Positions 6,742 to 16,368 of a stretch of 64,000 nucleotides of DNA are shown here, piece by piece. The first letter of the stretch is position 1. The number at the start of each line of letters is the position of its first letter. The position numbers and the translations under genes were made by a program. This stretch comes from Marixanthomonas ophiurae. GTDB taxonomy: Bacteria > Bacteroidota > Bacteroidia > Flavobacteriales > Flavobacteriaceae. The stretch covers positions 62,001 through 126,000 of the forward strand of contig NZ_QVID01000001.1 in the NCBI RefSeq assembly GCF_003413745.1. Reading direction: 5' to 3'. Under the pieces are notes generated by a model. It saw nothing but the letters and a program-made list of their open reading frames with translations. It was not told the DNA's origin and searched no databases.

Positions 6742-8706
6742 ATGAACAAAAAACGCTACTTCAGTTTTCTTTTTCTAGTATTAAATACCATGGTACTTTC
6801 TGCTCAAGAACGTCAAACGGCAGAGTTTGGCAAACCCACCGAAGAGGAGCTAAACTCATCATATAGCGAAAAATTTCCTGATGCCGCTGGTGTGGTGTTA
6901 TTTGAAAAAGGCGACACCCACTTTAAAGTTACTGAAGGCCAACTATTTATATTTAAGGAAGTTCATAAAAAAGTAAAGGTGTATAATGCTAAAAAATTCA
7001 CTTATGATATAGTCTCCATTCCACTACACAAAACCCATTATGACACCGAACTACTAACATCCCTTGTAGCTTATACACATAATGGTGAAGAACGATCTCA
7101 AGTGGAAGAGAAAAATATTCTAGAGGAACAAAAAGATAAAGAGGTGCTACTTAAAAAGTTTGTATTTCCCAACATAAAAGACGGTAGTGTACTCGAATAT
7201 CATTATGTTGTTAAATCGCCGTTTTATTTTCATGTAGATAGTTGGAACTTCCAAAACCTCCTTCCAACCTTGTATTCGGAATATAAAACCAAGGTACCTT
7301 CAAATCTAGTTTTTAGAAAAAAAATCATCGGAATGGAATATCTGGATTACAATGAAAGTTCCATACAAGAAAATTGTTTTTACATTCCAAACAGAGACCT
7401 CGGAAACTGTATTATAGACACTTTTATAATGAAGGATGTACCTGCTTTTAGGGAAGAAAGGTTTATGTTATCCCTTAAAAATTATGTGTCCAGAGTAATG
7501 TATTCGCTCGAAATTTATTTTAGTTTCTATGGTAAAAGAATAGATTACAGTACCACTTGGCAAGAGTATGATAAAAAGTTAGAAGAAAAGGACTGGTATA
7601 AAAAAAGAAAAATTTCCTATTCATTTTTTAAACGGAAAATTCCTAAAGATCTTCTTACTATTAGCGATAATTTAGAGAAAGCTAAAGCTATATTTTATTA
7701 TTTTCAAGAGCATTATACATGGAACAATTATGTGGGTGTAAATCCACGTGACATTACAGATGCATACAAGGATAAAGAGGGCACCCAATCACAAATAAAC
7801 CTATCCTTATATAACGGCTTAAAGGTTGCCGGGTTAAACCCAAGAATATTATTTTGCAGTAGCACTTACTATAGTGTTCCCGATGAAAAGGAACCGCTTT
7901 TCACAAATTTTAATTATTTATTGTTACAGATATTAATAGATGGTAAGGAGTACGTTCTTGATGCCTCTAGAAAAGAACTGCCCTTCGGTTTGATACCAAC
8001 ACAGGCTTTAAACCTCAAGGGACGAATTATAAACTTTAACACTGTAAATCATTGGACTCCTATACGCCCTTCTATTAATAGTCAACATACTGTAAGAGCA
8101 AAACTTACTGCAAATGAAAACGATACCTTTAAAGGAGAAATTTCAGAATCGCATAGTGGCTACCTAGCTTTAAAAGAGCGAGAAAGACTCAACGTAATGA
8201 GTATTAATAAATATAAGACAGAAAAAGAAACGTATTTTAAAAATTCGATTATCAATGATTTTAAAATTACGGACAGAGATAATAAAAAGATACCTATAAA
8301 ATTCTCTTATACTACAACTGTTGAAACTGAAAAGGCTGGAAAAAAGATAATTCTAAACCCCATATTTTTTGAAACTTTCTTAGATGAAAACCCTTTTAAA
8401 TTAGAAGATCGAACTTATGAGGTGTATATTGGCTACCCTTTAAGTAATACATACCTTATTACTATAAATTTAAACGATATATACAAAGTAGAACAATTAC
8501 CAAATAATACCCATTTAAAACTCCCTAATAACGACGGCGCAATTTCTGTTATTTACAATGCTACTCAAGAAACAATAAATATTCGTCTAAACTTAACACT
8601 CAATAAACATCAATTTCCAGCAGAAGCATATCAAGGTTTGAAGGAGTTTTTTTCGCAACTAATGACGATTCAAAACCAACAGCCTATTATATTGAAAAAA
8701 AAGTAA
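6742..8706 (+). CDS. DUF3857 / transglutaminase-like secreted protein, copy 2
   Basis: Tandem paralogue of the upstream gene with the same length (654 aa) and domain order. It has a signal peptide (MNKKRYFSF... LSAQ), DUF3857 (EVHKKVKVYNAKKF, DGSVLEYHYVV) and a degenerate transglutaminase-like core with GTQSQIN where a catalytic Cys would be expected. Identity to copy 1 is moderate overall but very high at the C-terminus: both share AEAYQGLKEFF and MTIQNQQPI and end LKKK. That pattern suggests constraint or gene conversion at the 3' end. It is translated from the same message as copy 1. Its stop lies 6 bases from the stop of the convergent dehydrogenase gene, with no terminator between. Confidence 0.85.
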   Translation: MNKKRYFSFLFLVLNTMVLSAQERQTAEFGKPTEEELNSSYSEKFPDAAGVVLFEKGDTHFKVTEGQLFIFKEVHKKVKVYNAKKFTYDIVSIPLHKTHYDTELLTSLVAYTHNGEERSQVEEKNILEEQKDKEVLLKKFVFPNIKDGSVLEYHYVVKSPFYFHVDSWNFQNLLPTLYSEYKTKVPSNLVFRKKIIGMEYLDYNESSIQENCFYIPNRDLGNCIIDTFIMKDVPAFREERFMLSLKNYVSRVMYSLEIYFSFYGKRIDYSTTWQEYDKKLEEKDWYKKRKISYSFFKRKIPKDLLTISDNLEKAKAIFYYFQEHYTWNNYVGVNPRDITDAYKDKEGTQSQINLSLYNGLKVAGLNPRILFCSSTYYSVPDEKEPLFTNFNYLLLQILIDGKEYVLDASRKELPFGLIPTQALNLKGRIINFNTVNHWTPIRPSINSQHTVRAKLTANENDTFKGEISESHSGYLALKERERLNVMSINKYKTEKETYFKNSIINDFKITDRDNKKIPIKFSYTTTVETEKAGKKIILNPIFFETFLDENPFKLEDRTYEVYIGYPLSNTYLITINLNDIYKVEQLPNNTHLKLPNNDGAISVIYNATQETINIRLNLTLNKHQFPAEAYQGLKEFFSQLMTIQNQQPIILKKK

Positions 8707-8712
8707 AAAATA

Positions 8713-9927
8713 TTACTCTTTTCCATCTACATAATCCTGTAAATAACCAAAGTTTTTAGTCAATTTGCCTTCACTAGTTGTCATCTTGGCTCGTGCTAAA
8801 ATACCATCTTTATCACCGTTGAAAAAAGCAGGAATGACACTTTCCAAAAACATCTCTCCAAAGCCTTCACTGGCGTTTTTGGGTAGTTCGCAAGGCAAAT
8901 TATCCACGGCCATTACAGTAATCGAACCAGGAATATCGTAAAAAGTTTCTTTTTCGGTGACAGGGTCATACCCATAAAACGGATCTTCAATGGTTGAAGG
9001 TCGTATGGTACTAGCCACAGGGCCATCGATATCGCACGATACATCGGCTACCAAATTAATATTGAAGTGTGGATGGCGGGCATCCTCTCGAGTAAATAGA
9101 TAAGGCGCTCCCTCTCCGTGAAAATGACCGGCGATAAAGAAATCGCTCACTGTAGCAAATCGCATAAAGTCACTTTCGTAGCCCGAAGGATTGTTGTAAA
9201 ATTCACGCTTATTACTAGGCAAACCATCTGTGCGTTTGTTGTAATCCAATACATCGATCATGCAATACACCGGCTGGTCAAAATCCTTAGTAAGGTAATC
9301 GGTAACGTTTACTTTTTTTATGTTTAAATAATCCAGAATTTCTTTAGCACCGTAAGCCACTTTCCCACTTCCGCTAAGCAGGATTTTGATGGTTGGTACT
9401 TTAATTTTGTCTAATTCTTCCTTAACAGCATCTAAATCGGGTAAGACATCTACTTTTTCCAAGTTAAACAACTTATCACGTAACCCTAAAGCTCTAAAGC
9501 CATTGTAAGCGCCTACTAATCCTGCATAACGCCCAAATCCAATTAAGCGACTCCCATTTTTTTTGGTAATAGTTTCGTGATCGTATAACTCTATGCTTTT
9601 CTGAAGAACAGCCTGTAACAACTCACGGTTATAAGGTTGTTTTTTTATTGTATGGCTAAAAAAGAAATATTTTTTGTTAGGTATTAATGCCTCTACTGGT
9701 ACTTCTTTCACGCCCAAGAGCACGTCAGCTTTTGAAATATCTTCTTGTACTTCTACGTCTGCTTTTCTATATGCTTTATCATGAAAAATTCGAATATCAG
9801 ATGTTTCAGCTATAATACGAGCGTCTGGGTATTGTTTTATGACTTCTTGACACATTATTGGTGAAAAAACGACACGACGGTCGGGTGGATTTTTACGTTC
9901 TTTGATAAGTGCAAAGGTTATTGCCAT
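8713..9927 (-). CDS. Saccharopine/alanine dehydrogenase-like NAD(P)-dependent oxidoreductase
   Basis: Resembles the Lys1 (lysine-forming saccharopine dehydrogenase) and alanine dehydrogenase/transhydrogenase N-terminal family. Visible parts are the N-terminal ALIKERKNPPDRRVVFSP segment, a nucleotide-binding glycine motif GSGKVAYGAKEIL, and a C-terminal catalytic half rich in His/Asp (AGHFHGEGAP, ADVSCDIDGP). The start is set at ATG 9927 (MAITFALIKERK), giving 404 aa. The open frame continues upstream another 78 codons, but that stretch lies antisense to tmRNA and does not look like protein. A -7 TATCTTTG is at 9990-9983 on the minus strand. The substrate is not certain; saccharopine is the best guess from family resemblance. 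Confidence 0.8.
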   Translation of the reverse strand: MAITFALIKERKNPPDRRVVFSPIMCQEVIKQYPDARIIAETSDIRIFHDKAYRKADVEVQEDISKADVLLGVKEVPVEALIPNKKYFFFSHTIKKQPYNRELLQAVLQKSIELYDHETITKKNGSRLIGFGRYAGLVGAYNGFRALGLRDKLFNLEKVDVLPDLDAVKEELDKIKVPTIKILLSGSGKVAYGAKEILDYLNIKKVNVTDYLTKDFDQPVYCMIDVLDYNKRTDGLPSNKREFYNNPSGYESDFMRFATVSDFFIAGHFHGEGAPYLFTREDARHPHFNINLVADVSCDIDGPVASTIRPSTIEDPFYGYDPVTEKETFYDIPGSITVMAVDNLPCELPKNASEGFGEMFLESVIPAFFNGDKDGILARAKMTTSEGKLTKNFGYLQDYVDGKE

Positions 9928-10076
9928 ATGGAATGCTTTTTGTATAATTATAATTGTCTTTTCATTTTTGAACAGACAGCTCCAAAGATATGGATTTTCA
10001 TGTATCTTTGTTAGTTCGTAGCTAGTAGAATGTGATTGTAAATTACTACATACTGGCAACAGTTTATTACAAAAAA
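9928..10076. promoter_or_regulatory. Divergent promoter region between dehydrogenase gene and ssrA
   Basis: Two perfect TATCTTTG boxes face away from each other: minus strand 9990-9983 for the dehydrogenase, plus strand 10003-10010 for ssrA. Neither has an obvious -33 TTTG at 20 bp. The plus box lies 66 bases before the mature tmRNA 5' end, which implies a processed leader or another start. Confidence 0.5.
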
Positions 10077-10473
10077 GGGGCCGACTGGTTTTGACAGCGG
10101 GTCTTATTGTATTGTAAGCATGCCGAGCGCCGGGACACAGCTCGTAAATATCATGTTTCAAACTTTTTTAAACGGCGAGAATAACTACGCCCTAGCAGCA
10201 TAATCTGAATTATAGTAGGATATGCCTCGGCCCGTAAGACGGGCATGCAGGAAGTCACTCAAAGGCCTTGGTTTGCGGCGTTTGACTTAGTGGCTTCGTA
10301 AAAGTAAACCTAGCTTGTGTAGGGCTTTGATGCACTTGCGAAATTTAAGCGAAGATAAGGAGTGCGTTGGTAGTTTCCGACCGGCAAGCTCACGAAAATT
10401 CAAATGGAAACTAAGCATGTAGAAAGCAGTATAATTGCGCGTTTGGACGGGAGTTCGAATCTCCCCGGCTCCA
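10077..10473 (+). ncRNA. ssrA: tmRNA
   Basis: One-piece transfer-messenger RNA of about 397 nt. The 5' end GGGGCCG pairs with CGGCTCC near the 3' end to make the acceptor stem, including a G-U pair. The T-arm sequence GGGAGTTCGAATCTCCC is at 10449-10465. The 3' encoded end is the A at 10473, and CCA is not encoded (CTA follows). The tag frame GGC GAG AAT AAC TAC GCC CTA GCA GCA TAA (10174-10203) encodes GENNYALAA. The RNA rescues stalled ribosomes together with SmpB. Pseudoknot-like GC stems lie between tag and 3' domain. Confidence 0.97.
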
Positions 10474-10484
10474 CTAATATAAAC

Positions 10485-10510
10485 AAAGCCACGCTAATTA
10501 GCGTGGCTTT
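10485..10510. terminator. Terminator between ssrA and the metalloprotease gene
   Basis: Perfect 26-base palindrome with arms AAAGCCACGCTAA (10485-10497) and TTAGCGTGGCTTT (10498-10510). It is bidirectional, lying between the converging ssrA and protease genes. Confidence 0.85.
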
Positions 10511-10536
10511 GTTTATTAAAACTACTATAACTCAAA

Positions 10537-13500
10537 TTATTCTTTTAAAAATCTTTTTGTTATAAAACCATCTGCTGTATAAATCGAAATAAAGTATAAA
10601 GCACTTTCCAGTTTAGAGACATCGACAGCCCCATTGTTTTGGTTATTTAACTGTTTTTCTAATACTTTTCTTCCACGTATGTCAAATACTTCCACCGTCG
10701 TAATAGGTGTATTCGGTGAGGTAATATTCAATATACCATCTGTAGGATTAGGAAATACCGAAATAGTCTCTAATACATTATCTGAAGTATTCAATACCGT
10801 CCCTTTGTATAGTATCTTAAAACGGTTATGGTACGTTCCTACATTACTACTGAAGGTATAATCCTCTTGGCTTAAATTGGTTAGATTTCCATTTTTAGTA
10901 TCCAATAGATACACTGTAGCATCGCTTACATTAATCCCTTCAAGGTTGTGGATACTGATTCTGTAGGTCTGTACTTCTTCTATCTGTGTAGAAAAACTCA
11001 GCATCACTTCATCTTCAATATCAAAAGGCTTACGACCTTGAATAACCAATTGTTCTCCAGTTTCCAATTCAGAATATATCGATACAGGCGTTGCCAATCG
11101 TTTACTGTCAACTCCATCATCAAATCCATCAGTGGTTACCTCAGAATAGCCTATCATTGTTGTGCTTCCCAGTTTATAAGCATCATTAAACACATTAACC
11201 CATACACGGTCTTTTTCTATTTCATTGTTTCGGTATGTATTATTGTTATCGGTTACTCGCATGGCGTTGTTGAAAACTACCGTTCCTCCACTGTTTGGCT
11301 TTACTCCAAATCCTTGTCCCGAAGCAATATACTCATTAGGTGTCGCCCCGCCATTTGCTGCTGGTACGCCTCCCATTGTTTCATTGTATATGGAAATATC
11401 GCCCATATCATAATTACTGACATTGTAGCCTGGGTAATTTGATGGTGGGTTCAAGTGTTCCCAGAAATACACATCGTCTATCATTGTGTTATCGTCAAAA
11501 AACACATCTACATCTATGGCTGAAGCATACGGGTTACCCAATATGTTCGGACTTCCATTTTGTGTACCGTTATAGCCCAGTGTAAAGCTAATTACACCAT
11601 TGTTAAGGGTTCCTTGGTCAAACTCAAAATCATAACTAGCAGGAGTTCCAATAGTCGGCGTGGTCTGGGGCATCATTAAATACCCTTCCCCGGGGTTCAT
11701 CATCCCTACGTATTGTTGCCAGTTATCACCATTGTCATCAGCAAAGTTATTGGCATCTGGAAAATCATCTTCAACATCTTGATTGGGCACAAAATTACTC
11801 GTTATATGATTTCGGAATTGTATCGGGTTGCCAAAAGCAGCTTTTGTATCTTCAGTCATTGGGCTGGAGGCGATCATAAAACCTCGATTGCCAATGCTCG
11901 GACTTGTTTTTTCAACTGTAATAGTTCCGTTGTTAGTCACAGTGGCATTGTCATCTACTTGTACTACACTACCTTCGTGGACTATCACTAAACTGGCACC
12001 ACTATTTACGGTGATATTTCCTTCTACCTTCATATAATCCCCACCACCAACGGTAACTTCAGCATTATTCCCTACTTCACAGGAACAGGCATCAATATCG
12101 GCGGTACTCGTATTATAATTTGAATTGAAAATAGCTTTCTTACTGGTATCTGGCACGCCATTATCCCAAGTACCGGTATAGGTAGTGGTTGGGCCTTCTA
12201 CTGTGACGATGGCTTCACAAGTAGCTATGCCCCCGTTACCATCATCGGCGGTAACTGTTACTATATTATCTCCTATATCCTTACAGGTAAAATCCATTTT
12301 ACTCAAAGAAAGCACTACAGGGTTTCCGCAATTATCGGCTAAATTATTAGTTATCCCAGGGACAAAAGCTACATAATCATTGTTGGCAGTCCAAACCTGA
12401 TTGTTTCTTCCGGTAGCGGCCAGAGCGGCTGTCCCGTCTGCATTTTCTATTCCCATCGTTCTAGATCCGCCATTATTTTGAACATCTGTACTATGGATTT
12501 CAATTAAGGAAGACCCTTCATATATTTGTACTTGAGCGGTGATTGTAGCAGCATCATTATATAATGGTACGCCTACAAAATCAATTACTAATTTCCTGTT
12601 TGGAGCTGTTCCAATGGTCTCATAGTTTATCGCACCCCCATTATTTGGGCTCAAATCATCCCAAACTACGGCAATCATATTGTTAGGGGTATTGGCATTT
12701 GGTAATGCAGTAGGTGTATAAGAAGAACTCCCAGTCATTCCACTCCCGTCAAAAGAAATAAAACCATTGGATGCAATATAAAAACTTGAATAGGTGTTTC
12801 CATAGAAACTAAAATCAAAACCAATTGGCAGTGCAGTTGTACCGTTATCATCTCCCAAAGAAATCGGAGTACCTGTAATGGTTTCCAGAGCAAACGTTCC
12901 AGATTCATCTAAGGTATATGTAGAGGTATCGGGAATCGTGTTGGCTATCACGTCTGAATTTTCAATAGAAGCATTCCCAGCTCCATCTAAGGTTATGCTA
13001 GTATTTTTACAAATAAGATCGGGTAAACCGTCTGTAATTTCTATGGTATCAATCAAAGCAGTATTACTTCCAGGATTACAAGCATCTGATACAGTATAGG
13101 TAATGCTCGCCGTTCCGATACCCGCTATTGAAGGATCAAAAGTAAATGTTGTACCATTACCATCATCACTAACCCCCGTACCACTGTAGATACCCCCTGT
13201 TGGTGTTCCACCACCCAAACCTGATTGGATACCAGCGGTAACACATAAAGTTTCCGGAGCTGTATTAAAAAGAGCAATATTAGGCGGCATATCAAATGCC
13301 TCCGTACCATCTGTAATACTTGTTGAAGAGCCTTGACTGGCACTAAAACCTAGACCGCGACGGGCAAAAGCTTTCCAAATAGTACAATAATTAGCTCCTC
13401 CATATAACGCTTGGTCTGCTGCAAGAATGGCATCCCTTCCATCTACAAAACCAGGGCCACAAGGCTGTAATTTTAAACCTTCCATGACCAAGTTCATAGC

Positions 13501-15246
13501 AATATTATTCCCTCCGTTTCCATTATAAATATCAGGATCGAATCCGTACACATCAATGAGGTCCCACGTCATGTCCCATAACATTACAGCCCATATTTCT
13601 CCAACCCCATGAGGCACTACTGCAGATTTAACAGCATCATAGGTATGAGGATTTTCAGCAAGGTCGGTACTGTATCTATAAGTTCTAATACCTTGACCAT
13701 TAGGACCTTCTCCTAACAACCATGTTCCCACACCACGGGCATCGTCACCTTGTTCGCCGACGTTCATGGTAAATACAAGCCCAAAGAAATCACTCCATCC
13801 CTCACCCATTTGTTCTGGGTGTGTAAATCTGTTTAAACAGTTTGAATCTCCAGCACCGCCGGTTAAACGGGTAGATATCCCATGACCATACTCGTGTGTA
13901 ATAACAGCATTGTCAAAATCACCATCCCGACTATTACATACATACATCTGCATTCTTCCTTTATTACCGTCGACCGGGGTAGAAAAATTAGCGTTACATG
14001 TACCAGAACCATCTTGAGCTTCAGCACGTACTGAATCGCCTCCTATTCCACCATTTCCGTAGTTATTAATTTGAAAATTTCCTGAAGCTTCATCAAAACC
14101 ATATTGATAGGTAATATCATGTATTATATTAGACCAATAAAACACATTGGTTACCGCTGCATCAATACTACGATCTCCATTAGAATAAACAGGGTTGAAA
14201 GGATCGTTGAAAACCAAACCTGCGCCTCCAAATGCACGTTCGGAATTATCACCTTCTCCAGTTCCTGTTTGAGTACTGCTACTGTCATCATAGGCATCAG
14301 CATTGTTACCAACCGTATATTCAGACTCTGCACCTGCCACACCATCGGTGTCATGCCAGCCATAGGGAGAAGCCACTGCATTATCTGGATTTGTAACGAC
14401 ACTTCTTGAGCCAAAATTGGGAGACTCTAAGGGTAGTTCTATTACATTATAACTCCCCACCATAGAAGTGGGCTCATTTTCGACTGTATATATCGGTTTT
14501 TCTTCCTTAACAATACCTTCATTATTTAACTTTGAATGGTGTTCGTGAGATTCTTCAATACAAGAAACTGTAAAGTTTACCTTATCGATTATTTGACCTG
14601 TTTGAGCATCTACCCTAAAATTCCACCAATCTGAAGAGTTTTTTTCTTCTACGGATAATTCCCAGATTAATGTAGTACCTACTCGTTCTCTATAATAATA
14701 CATTAATTTAACTGGGATTTTAGAGTTGGAAATACCAGCTTTACTGTAAACTGCCGCCTTATTTTTACCTTTTTCAGAAGTAATCTGACCTAAGTTTTTA
14801 ACTGCGCCATAATTCATTTGTTGTGCTACCGAACGAATAGCTTGCTCAGCTTGTATAGAACTAGAAGTGTTTAGCAAGGTATTATTAATGTTTTCTAAAA
14901 AATTTGAATGCTCCGCAACAACCTTTCCGGTGGCATCCAAGTGAACGCTAGACTCCGTTCCTACCACTTCAAGATCACCAATGGCCTGCCGTAAGTATAT
15001 ATGGCGTATGCCTGTTGTAGAACTTACATGCTCCGCCGTAATTACATAATCAGGGCTTTTTTGTTGAATCAGTTTTTTTAAATCAGCCGAAGCTTTTTGC
15101 ACGACATCTTTTTTAGTAGTTTTTGGACGGGTGGATTGATTTGGGTTTACTTGTGCGATGGCAAAAAGTCCACTTAAATAAAATACTATTAAAAAGAGTA
15201 AATTGAAATTAAAGCTCAAGCTGGAAGGTTCGTTATGCGTTTTCAT
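10537..15246 (-). CDS. M36 (fungalysin-type) metalloprotease with T9SS sorting domain
   Basis: Very large secreted zinc protease of 1569 aa. A signal segment near residues 15-31 is followed by an FTP-like propeptide (to about 230) and the M36 catalytic domain. HEYGHG is at 451-456, with both zinc His and the catalytic Glu, and the third ligand is in GEGWSDF (Glu482). Beyond about 660 come beta-rich repeat regions with HYR/cadherin-like and nonpeptidase segments. The last 70 residues start VFPNPTDGILNI and end RFLKE, a type A T9SS sorting domain. The protein probably degrades extracellular protein. It stands alone; its 3' end shares the bidirectional terminator with ssrA. No convincing -7 box was found just upstream. 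Confidence 0.93.
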   Translation of the reverse strand: MKTHNEPSSLSFNFNLLFLIVFYLSGLFAIAQVNPNQSTRPKTTKKDVVQKASADLKKLIQQKSPDYVITAEHVSSTTGIRHIYLRQAIGDLEVVGTESSVHLDATGKVVAEHSNFLENINNTLLNTSSSIQAEQAIRSVAQQMNYGAVKNLGQITSEKGKNKAAVYSKAGISNSKIPVKLMYYYRERVGTTLIWELSVEEKNSSDWWNFRVDAQTGQIIDKVNFTVSCIEESHEHHSKLNNEGIVKEEKPIYTVENEPTSMVGSYNVIELPLESPNFGSRSVVTNPDNAVASPYGWHDTDGVAGAESEYTVGNNADAYDDSSSTQTGTGEGDNSERAFGGAGLVFNDPFNPVYSNGDRSIDAAVTNVFYWSNIIHDITYQYGFDEASGNFQINNYGNGGIGGDSVRAEAQDGSGTCNANFSTPVDGNKGRMQMYVCNSRDGDFDNAVITHEYGHGISTRLTGGAGDSNCLNRFTHPEQMGEGWSDFFGLVFTMNVGEQGDDARGVGTWLLGEGPNGQGIRTYRYSTDLAENPHTYDAVKSAVVPHGVGEIWAVMLWDMTWDLIDVYGFDPDIYNGNGGNNIAMNLVMEGLKLQPCGPGFVDGRDAILAADQALYGGANYCTIWKAFARRGLGFSASQGSSTSITDGTEAFDMPPNIALFNTAPETLCVTAGIQSGLGGGTPTGGIYSGTGVSDDGNGTTFTFDPSIAGIGTASITYTVSDACNPGSNTALIDTIEITDGLPDLICKNTSITLDGAGNASIENSDVIANTIPDTSTYTLDESGTFALETITGTPISLGDDNGTTALPIGFDFSFYGNTYSSFYIASNGFISFDGSGMTGSSSYTPTALPNANTPNNMIAVVWDDLSPNNGGAINYETIGTAPNRKLVIDFVGVPLYNDAATITAQVQIYEGSSLIEIHSTDVQNNGGSRTMGIENADGTAALAATGRNNQVWTANNDYVAFVPGITNNLADNCGNPVVLSLSKMDFTCKDIGDNIVTVTADDGNGGIATCEAIVTVEGPTTTYTGTWDNGVPDTSKKAIFNSNYNTSTADIDACSCEVGNNAEVTVGGGDYMKVEGNITVNSGASLVIVHEGSVVQVDDNATVTNNGTITVEKTSPSIGNRGFMIASSPMTEDTKAAFGNPIQFRNHITSNFVPNQDVEDDFPDANNFADDNGDNWQQYVGMMNPGEGYLMMPQTTPTIGTPASYDFEFDQGTLNNGVISFTLGYNGTQNGSPNILGNPYASAIDVDVFFDDNTMIDDVYFWEHLNPPSNYPGYNVSNYDMGDISIYNETMGGVPAANGGATPNEYIASGQGFGVKPNSGGTVVFNNAMRVTDNNNTYRNNEIEKDRVWVNVFNDAYKLGSTTMIGYSEVTTDGFDDGVDSKRLATPVSIYSELETGEQLVIQGRKPFDIEDEVMLSFSTQIEEVQTYRISIHNLEGINVSDATVYLLDTKNGNLTNLSQEDYTFSSNVGTYHNRFKILYKGTVLNTSDNVLETISVFPNPTDGILNITSPNTPITTVEVFDIRGRKVLEKQLNNQNNGAVDVSKLESALYFISIYTADGFITKRFLKE

Positions 15247-15738
15247 CGTTTGGAAGGTTTTGGTTAGTTAGTAAAACATCTTTTTTTAACATCGATAAAA
15301 AAGGACTATGTCATCCTTTAAAAAGCAACGGGTTCTTTTAATTGGTGGAACTATTTCTATATTCTCCTTTTTTTTTATAATGGTATAGTCTGTTCTTCGT
15401 CTACAAGGTATCTTTTTATTGTGAATTTCACAACTACAAAACTCCCACAAATTGTTATTTTATAGGTGTTTATGTGCGATTGGTCGAATAATTACAATGC
15501 TCTTTAAAGATCATTACTTATAAGAGCTTGTATCATGGTATTTTTAAAGTAAAGCCATTTCAAAAAAAAAATGTTATATTTTCCAATAGTACCATGTGTG
15601 CATAAAGTATCCTAGATGAATGGAAAGGTTTAAGAAAGCCACTTTTTTTAGTGCTTCATATGTTTGGTTGCATTACACACCTTGTCTATCTTGAAAGCTT
15701 CTAATACAACTTACAACTCCATTTTTAAATTAACCCCA
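15247..15738. other. Non-coding interval between protease and hydrolase genes
   Basis: The interval is 492 bases of AT-rich sequence. It must hold the protease promoter on the minus strand. On the plus strand TTTG (15663-15666), 20 bases, TATCTTGA (15687-15694) fits a promoter for the small hydrolase gene. I see no ORF of interest, hairpin or repeat in the rest. Confidence 0.5.
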
Positions 15739-16233
15739 ATGAACATACTATACCTCCATGGCCTTGACAGTAGATTAAACAATGAAAAGCGAACGGTTTT
15801 AGAAAAGTTTGGAACCGTCTATGCTCCAAACATCGATTACCGAAATAAGCCGAATACTATTAATCAGCTACTTACAACCTATAAAAACCACGACCCAGAA
15901 ATAAATGTAGTGATTGGTAGTAGTATGGGTGGTTTTGCTGGGTATTATATTTCAGAAATATTAAACCGTCCAGCTTTGTTGTTTAATCCGGCTCTGGCTT
16001 CTCGCTCGGTAACACAAGAAATCCCAGATTCTATTATTTCGTCCTTAAATCTTAAACATATTATCTTGGGCGCAAAAGATGACGTAATTGACCCTAATAA
16101 AACCTTACAGTTTTTATCTAAAACTACCCTTGCAGAATATCGCATTCATACACTTTTAAACTTGGAACATCGTATTCCAGTTGCTGTTTTTAAAGAGGCT
16201 GTGGAAGAGTTTTTTGCTGAGCTTTGTTATTAA
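15739..16233 (+). CDS. YqiA/YcfP-like alpha/beta hydrolase
   Basis: Small serine hydrolase of 164 aa resembling the YqiA/UPF0227 esterases. It has an LYLHGLDS oxyanion motif at the N-terminus, the nucleophile elbow GSSMGG with Ser62, an acidic residue in LGAKDDVIDP, and His in NLEHRI near the end. These four elements make a plausible complete triad. The start is ATG 15739 (MNILYLHG); the frame is open 25 codons upstream but a -7 box TATCTTGA at 15687 lies inside that extension, which supports the shorter start. The product is cytosolic with no signal peptide. The substrate is unknown. Confidence 0.82.
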   Translation: MNILYLHGLDSRLNNEKRTVLEKFGTVYAPNIDYRNKPNTINQLLTTYKNHDPEINVVIGSSMGGFAGYYISEILNRPALLFNPALASRSVTQEIPDSIISSLNLKHIILGAKDDVIDPNKTLQFLSKTTLAEYRIHTLLNLEHRIPVAVFKEAVEEFFAELCY

Positions 16234-16368
16234 CCCTAACCCATTTGATTCTATATTTCTTTAATGTCCTTTTTTTTCAAGAGTTTCAGGGTATTACAAT
16301 AACATTAAATCTTTAGCCAAACATTATATTTTTTACTAACTTACGTTTTAATTAAATTTTATCAAACT

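Noticed and set aside
4772-8706. Active transglutaminases
   Set aside because: The catalytic Cys and His positions are not conserved in either copy.
9928-10161. N-terminal extension of the dehydrogenase frame (78 codons)
   Set aside because: It lies antisense to tmRNA and its promoter, has odd composition, and the family start fits ATG 9927.
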